Part shown: piece by piece, positions 5,492-7,836 of the stretch
How positions within the stretch are numbered: the stretch's first letter is position 1
How the letters are laid out: each line of letters starts with the position of its first letter
DNA from: DATBDM01 sp036269915
GTDB taxonomy: Bacteria > Actinomycetota > Thermoleophilia > Solirubrobacterales > Solirubrobacteraceae
Length of the DNA stretch: 7,836 bases
Assembly (NCBI GenBank): GCA_036269915.1
Contig: DATBDM010000230.1
Location: 1-7,836, forward strand
Direction of reading: 5' to 3'
Notes under the pieces: model-generated
What the model was told of the DNA's origin: nothing
Seen by the model: the letters and a program-made list of their open reading frames with translations, nothing else
Database searches by the model: none
Program-made: the position numbers and the translations under genes

Positions 5492-6316
5492 ATGCGCGTC
5501 GCGGTCGTCGGTCACACCGAGTGGATCGAGTTCGCCCGCGTGCCGCGGCTGCCCGGGCGCGGCGAGATCGCCGACGCGACCGAGTTCTGGGAGGAGGCGG
5601 CGGGTGGCGCCGCGCTCGCCGCGGTCCAGGCGCTGCGGCTCGGCGCCGAGGTGGACTTCTTCACCGCGGTCGGCGACGACGAGCGCGGCCGCCACGCCCG
5701 CGAGCGCTACGAGGCGCTTGGCCTGCACGTGCACGCCGTCACCCGCGGCACGCAGCGGCGCGGCTGGGTGTTCCTCGACGACGGCGGCGAGCGGACGATC
5801 ACGATCCTCGGCGAGCGCACGGTCCCGAGGGGCGCCGATCCGCTGCCGTGGGAGCGCCTGCGCGACGCCGACGCCGTGTACTTCACCGGCGGCGACGCGG
5901 ACGCGCTGCGCGCCGCCCGGGCCGCGCGCCGCGTCGTCGCGACCCCGCGCGCCGGGGACGCGCTGCGCGAGGGCGTCGAGCTCGACGTGCTCGTGCGGTC
6001 GGCCCTTGATCCCGGCGAGTGCCACGCGGGCGAGGACCTCGACCCGCCGCCGCGCCGGATCGTGTCCACCTCGGGTGGCGACGGCGGCACCTGGACCGGC
6101 ACGGCGCACGAGCAGGGGAGCTGGCACACCGTCGAGCTCCCCGGCCCGCGCGGCGACGCCTACGGCGCCGGGGACTCGTTCGCGGGCGCGCTGACCTGGG
6201 CGCTCGGCGACGGCCGCGAGCTCGACGATGCGCTGCACGTGGCGGCGCGGGCCGGCGCGGCGAAGATGAGCGGCCGCGCCGGCTACGACGGCCAGCTGAC
6301 CGCCGCCGACGTCTAG
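5492..6316 (+). CDS. PfkB/ribokinase-family carbohydrate or nucleoside kinase
   Basis: A 274-residue ribokinase-fold kinase, a little short for the family (commonly near 300). It opens with a beta strand (RVAVVGHTEW); the GRGEIADAT (22-30) and AAGGAALAAVQALRLG (36-51) segments are the PfkB signature 1 region, and TAVGDDERG (58-66) follows. ERTITILGER (100-109) is the usual substrate-lid strand. The C-terminal signature is GDAYGAGDSFAGAL (221-234): Gly225-Ala-Gly-Asp228 forms the anion hole and catalytic base. The usual Thr after the first Asp (DTxGAGD) is Ala223 here. The expected reaction is ATP-dependent phosphorylation of a sugar or nucleoside hydroxyl in the cytosol; substrate unknown. 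Tight linkage to the epimerase (2-base gap) suggests both act on the same sugar pathway. Its TAG stop overlaps the hemW TAG on the other strand. Confidence 0.9.
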   Translation: MRVAVVGHTEWIEFARVPRLPGRGEIADATEFWEEAAGGAALAAVQALRLGAEVDFFTAVGDDERGRHARERYEALGLHVHAVTRGTQRRGWVFLDDGGERTITILGERTVPRGADPLPWERLRDADAVYFTGGDADALRAARAARRVVATPRAGDALREGVELDVLVRSALDPGECHAGEDLDPPPRRIVSTSGGDGGTWTGTAHEQGSWHTVELPGPRGDAYGAGDSFAGALTWALGDGRELDDALHVAARAGAAKMSGRAGYDGQLTAADV

Positions 6317-7491
6317 ACGAGCTCGCGGGTGACCGCGTCGGCCATCAGCCGGCCGGGAAGCGTCAGCACCGCGCGGCCCCGCGCCAGCGCGCCCGTGTCG
6401 AGCAGCCCGCGCCGTGCCAGCTCGTCCGCGGAGGCGAGCTCGCCGTCACGCAGCGCGACGCCGTCCGCCATGCGCACGCCGAGCATCACCGTCTCCAGGC
6501 GCTGCGCGGCGTCGCCGAGCAGCTCGCGCCCCGCGGCGGGCGACCGGCCCGCCGCGAGCGCGTCGCGCCAGGCCTGCGGGCGCAGCCGGTTCCACCAGCG
6601 GACGCCGCCGACGTGCGAGTGCGCGCCGGGGCCGATGCCCCACCAGTCGTCGCCGCGCCAGTAGCCGAGGTTGTGGCGGCAGCGCGCGGCCGGCTCGCGC
6701 GCCCAGTTGGCCAGCTCGTACCAGGCGAAGCCGGCGGCGCGCAGGCGCTCGTCGGCGCGGGCGTAGCGGCGCTCCATGGCGCCGTCGTCGAGGTCGGCGA
6801 CGGCTCCGCGCCGTACCTGCGCGGTGAGCCGCGTGCCGGGCTCGAGGATCAGCCCGTAGAGCGAGACGTGGTCGGGCGCGGCCGACAGCGCGGCGTCCAG
6901 CGACGCGTCCCAGTCGGCGTCGGACTCGCCCGGCGTGCCGAACATCAGGTCGAGCGAGACGTGCGCGAAGCCGGCCTCGCGCGCCTCGCGGGCAGCGGCG
7001 ACGGCGCGGCCCGGCGTGTGCCGGCGGTCGAGGGTGGCAAGGACGTGCGGCGCCGCGCTCTGCATCCCGAGCGAGATCCGGGTCATCCCGCCGGCGCGCA
7101 GCGCCGCGAGCGAGGTGGGGGAGACGCTCTCGGGGTTGGCCTCGACCGTCACCTCGGCGTTCTCGGCGAGCCCGAGCCGCTCGCGGACCGCGTCGAGCAC
7201 GGCGAGGAGGTCCTCCGGTGCGAGCAGCGTCGGCGTCCCTCCGCCGAAGAACACGGTCTCCACGGGCGGCCCGTCGCCGAGCACGCGGGCCGCGAGCGCG
7301 ACCTCCGCCACGGCGGCCGCGCTCCACGTGGAACGCTCCTCGGCGCCGGCGACATAGGTGTTGAAGTCGCAGTAGCCGCAGCGCGCCGCGCAGTAGGGCA
7401 CGTGCACGTAGACGCCGAGCGGGCGCGACGAGCGCCCGGCGGGCAGCCGCCCGTCGGGCGGCGGGGGATCGCCGTCGGGCAACCGCGCCAT
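6313..7491 (-). CDS. hemW: HemW, radical SAM haem chaperone (coproporphyrinogen III oxidase-like)
   Basis: A 392-residue radical SAM protein of the HemN/HemW family. The cluster motif is CAARCGYCDF with Cys34, Cys38 and Cys41 binding the [4Fe-4S]. The residue after the next position is Phe, not the fourth Cys (CxxxCxxCxC) of true HemN, which points to HemW, a haem-binding chaperone that delivers haem to respiratory enzymes. Further family marks are GGGTPTLL (83-90), VEANPES (116-122), RISLGMQS (138-145), DLMFGTPGE (181-189) and the C-terminal HNLGYWRGDDWWGIGPGAHS run around 273-292. The start is ATG at 7491 with its A shared with the TGA of the preceding membrane-protein gene (TGATG), and 25-30 residues precede the first strand. 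The in-frame open stretch upstream of that ATG is antisense/off-frame copy of the neighbour. A widely conserved housekeeping gene; no obvious link to the sugar locus, though the haem domain of the oxidoreductase at 1198-2424 could be a client. Confidence 0.95.
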   Translation of the reverse strand: MARLPDGDPPPPDGRLPAGRSSRPLGVYVHVPYCAARCGYCDFNTYVAGAEERSTWSAAAVAEVALAARVLGDGPPVETVFFGGGTPTLLAPEDLLAVLDAVRERLGLAENAEVTVEANPESVSPTSLAALRAGGMTRISLGMQSAAPHVLATLDRRHTPGRAVAAAREAREAGFAHVSLDLMFGTPGESDADWDASLDAALSAAPDHVSLYGLILEPGTRLTAQVRRGAVADLDDGAMERRYARADERLRAAGFAWYELANWAREPAARCRHNLGYWRGDDWWGIGPGAHSHVGGVRWWNRLRPQAWRDALAAGRSPAAGRELLGDAAQRLETVMLGVRMADGVALRDGELASADELARRGLLDTGALARGRAVLTLPGRLMADAVTRELV

Positions 7492-7836
7492 CAGGTGATG
7501 AACGTGAGCACGCCGGCCACGACGAACGCCGCCGCCCACACGCCGTCGAGGTTGGTCCACGCCTTGCGCAGGATGCCGACCCCGTAGCGGTCGTAGACGA
7601 GCACCGCGATCGCTCCCATGACCACGATGATGGCGCCCACGTGCAGTACGAAGGCGACGCCGCTGGCCGGGAGCGACATCTCCCCGTTGTGGACCGCCTC
7701 GAGCGCGTGATCGGACGCGGCGGCCGTCCCCGCGCCCGTCCCGAGGATCACCGGCGCGACCATCAGCCCGGCCCCGTGCGCGCTCGACATCAGAAACGAC
7801 CACCACGTCAGCTCGCGGCCGTTGACGCGCATCGTC
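7491..7836 (-). CDS. Membrane protein C-terminal part, uncharacterised, probably truncated by window edge
   Basis: At least 113 residues from an ATG at 7832, and the frame is still open at the right edge. There are three hydrophobic segments at about residues 9-31, 57-80 and 97-113. The first holds SSAHGAG with His19 inside the membrane, the second holds His64. The protein ends directly after the last helix (GVLTFIT). The sequence begins RVNGRELTWWSF with almost no leader, which looks like an inter-helix loop rather than a natural N-terminus. I recall longer actinobacterial and proteobacterial membrane proteins whose second half begins with a similar WSFLM-(x)n-AHGAGLM motif, but have no name or function for them. 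The gene overlaps the hemW start by one base and is probably co-transcribed with it. The ATG at 7832 may therefore be an internal Met. Confidence 0.75.
   Translation of the reverse strand, partial: TMRVNGRELTWWSFLMSSAHGAGLMVAPVILGTGAGTAAASDHALEAVHNGEMSLPASGVAFVLHVGAIIVVMGAIAVLVYDRYGVGILRKAWTNLDGVWAAAFVVAGVLTFIT

Noticed and set aside
6313..7491. HemN, oxygen-independent coproporphyrinogen III oxidase
   Set aside because: The cluster motif lacks HemN's fourth Cys (CDF instead of CxC), which fits HemW.
6019..7587. Long plus-strand open frame of about 520 codons opposite hemW
   Set aside because: It has low-complexity Arg/Gly/Ala/Pro composition and lies antisense to a gene with clear radical SAM motifs.

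Overview
The window is very GC-rich DNA packed with genes on both strands. Several start and stop codons overlap, and the longest spacer between confident genes is about 32 bases. The base composition, overlapping operons, leaderless-looking starts and gene families suggest an actinobacterium (Actinomycetota). The class Thermoleophilia, order Solirubrobacterales, is a reasonable guess, but this is inference: there is no rRNA or other marker gene here.

Layout, left to right. (1) The 3' part of a classical short-chain dehydrogenase/reductase (+ strand, cut by the left edge). (2) A five-gene minus-strand operon, transcribed from 4413 down to 767: a family 2 glycosyltransferase, a DUF2064/TIGR04282 (CofC-like) transferase, a class I SAM methyltransferase, a membrane molybdopterin oxidoreductase fused to a b-type cytochrome domain, and a small four-helix membrane protein. 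The last four are close-packed, and three successive junctions overlap by 4 bases. (3) A 23-base divergent promoter region containing the palindrome GTATAC. (4) A two-gene plus-strand operon: an extended-SDR sugar-nucleotide epimerase/dehydratase with a Cys/His-rich insertion, and a PfkB-family kinase. (5) A minus-strand pair made of the 3' end of a small membrane-protein gene followed by hemW (radical SAM haem chaperone). The hemW stop codon overlaps the kinase stop codon tail to tail.

The interesting part is the divergent locus from 767 to 6316. Sugar-nucleotide modification (epimerase), sugar or nucleoside phosphorylation (PfkB kinase), two glycosyl/nucleotidyl-transferase-fold enzymes and a methyltransferase share a locus with a membrane redox enzyme whose molybdenum domain is predicted to face outside the cell. 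This looks like one pathway that builds a glycosylated or methylated small molecule or lipid and couples it to a membrane oxidation or reduction. I do not recognise it as a characterised system, and its substrate cannot be read from the sequence. SDR and hemW/membrane protein are probably unrelated neighbours.

I saw no tRNA, rRNA, CRISPR array, insertion sequence or phage gene, and no convincing intrinsic terminator.
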